Shown here: piece by piece, positions 5,011 to 5,115 of the stretch
Layout of the letters: each line of letters opens with the position of its first letter
How positions within the stretch are numbered: the stretch's first letter is position 1
Assembly: GCA_013694795.1 (NCBI GenBank)
Contig: JACDBS010000213.1
Coordinates: 1-5,115 of the forward strand
DNA length: 5,115 nt
Origin: Chloroflexota bacterium
GTDB taxonomy: Bacteria > Chloroflexota > Limnocylindria > QHBO01
Direction: 5' to 3'
Made by a program: the position numbers and the translations under genes
Notes under the pieces: generated by a model
Seen by the model: only the letters and a program-made list of their open reading frames with translations
The model's database searches: none
What the model was told of the DNA's origin: nothing

Positions 5011-5115
5011 GTGAACAACGTCCAGCAGCCCGCCGAGCGCGTCGTCGCCAGCGTCGAGCGCGTCATCGTGGGGAAGCACGTCGAGGTCCGGATGGCCCTC
5101 GTGGCGCTCCTGTGC
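5011..5115 (+). CDS. MoxR-family AAA+ ATPase, N-terminal fragment cut by window edge
   Basis: Only 35 codons are visible, from a GTG start: MNNVQQPAERVVASVERVIV and then GKHVEVRMALVALLC. This is the typical opening of MoxR ATPases, in which the helix V-x-x-x-I-V-G-K and the ALVALL segment come just before the Walker A loop (GHVLLEDVPGVGKT in the family), which would lie just beyond the window. MoxR proteins act as chaperone-like ATPases and are often followed by DUF58 and transglutaminase genes linked to envelope or metal-enzyme maturation; whether that holds here cannot be seen. The gene is separated from pbpA by 321 non-coding bases that include the dyad element, so it probably has its own promoter and may be regulated through the four boxes. 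Confidence 0.82.
   Translation, partial: MNNVQQPAERVVASVERVIVGKHVEVRMALVALLC

Noticed and set aside
4784..5066. Short open frames on both strands across the dyad and the moxR leader
   Set aside because: They overlap each other, lack ribosome binding sites and motifs, and run through the palindromes.

Overview
The window is GC-rich (roughly two thirds G+C by eye) and holds a compact cell-envelope gene cluster. Four rightward genes from 611 to 4689 encode a DUF3662+FHA protein (FhaA type), a membrane-anchored FHA protein (FhaB type), a SEDS glycan polymerase (FtsW/RodA family) and a class B penicillin-binding protein (PbpA type). This order recalls the actinobacterial fhaA-fhaB-pstP-rodA-pbpA-pknA-pknB cluster, but there is no PstP phosphatase gene between fhaB and rodA, and no kinase gene follows pbpA within the window. 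The pattern, the variant FhaA N-terminus and the FHA proteins fit a high-GC Chloroflexota lineage (Limnocylindria-like) or a deep actinobacterial relative. That placement is inference from gene order and protein style only.

Layout. Positions 1-474 carry the start of a leftward gene, cut by the window edge, for an eight-cysteine zinc-ribbon protein; it uses a TTG start with a strong ribosome binding site. Positions 475-610 are a divergent promoter region. Positions 611-4689 are the tightly packed operon: two junctions are 4-base GTGA stop/start overlaps and one is a 10-base gap. Positions 4690-5010 are non-coding. The last gene starts with GTG at 5011 and is the first 35 codons of a MoxR-family AAA+ ATPase.

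How the genes work together. The SEDS protein polymerises lipid II into glycan and the class B PBP cross-links it, a standard paired machine for elongation or division. The two FHA proteins are predicted phosphothreonine readers that would tie this machine to Ser/Thr kinase signalling; the kinase must lie elsewhere.

The most unusual part is non-coding. Positions 4727-4906 form a 180-bp imperfect dyad with 13-bp perfect terminal inverted repeats. It contains four copies of the palindrome CCGAT-NN-ATCGG, with starts 50, 64 and 50 bp apart. The four boxes and a central 18-position hairpin share exactly the same centre of symmetry (4816.5). I cannot match it to a known element. It could be a multi-operator array controlling the MoxR gene, a small non-autonomous mobile element, or a structured RNA or termination region.
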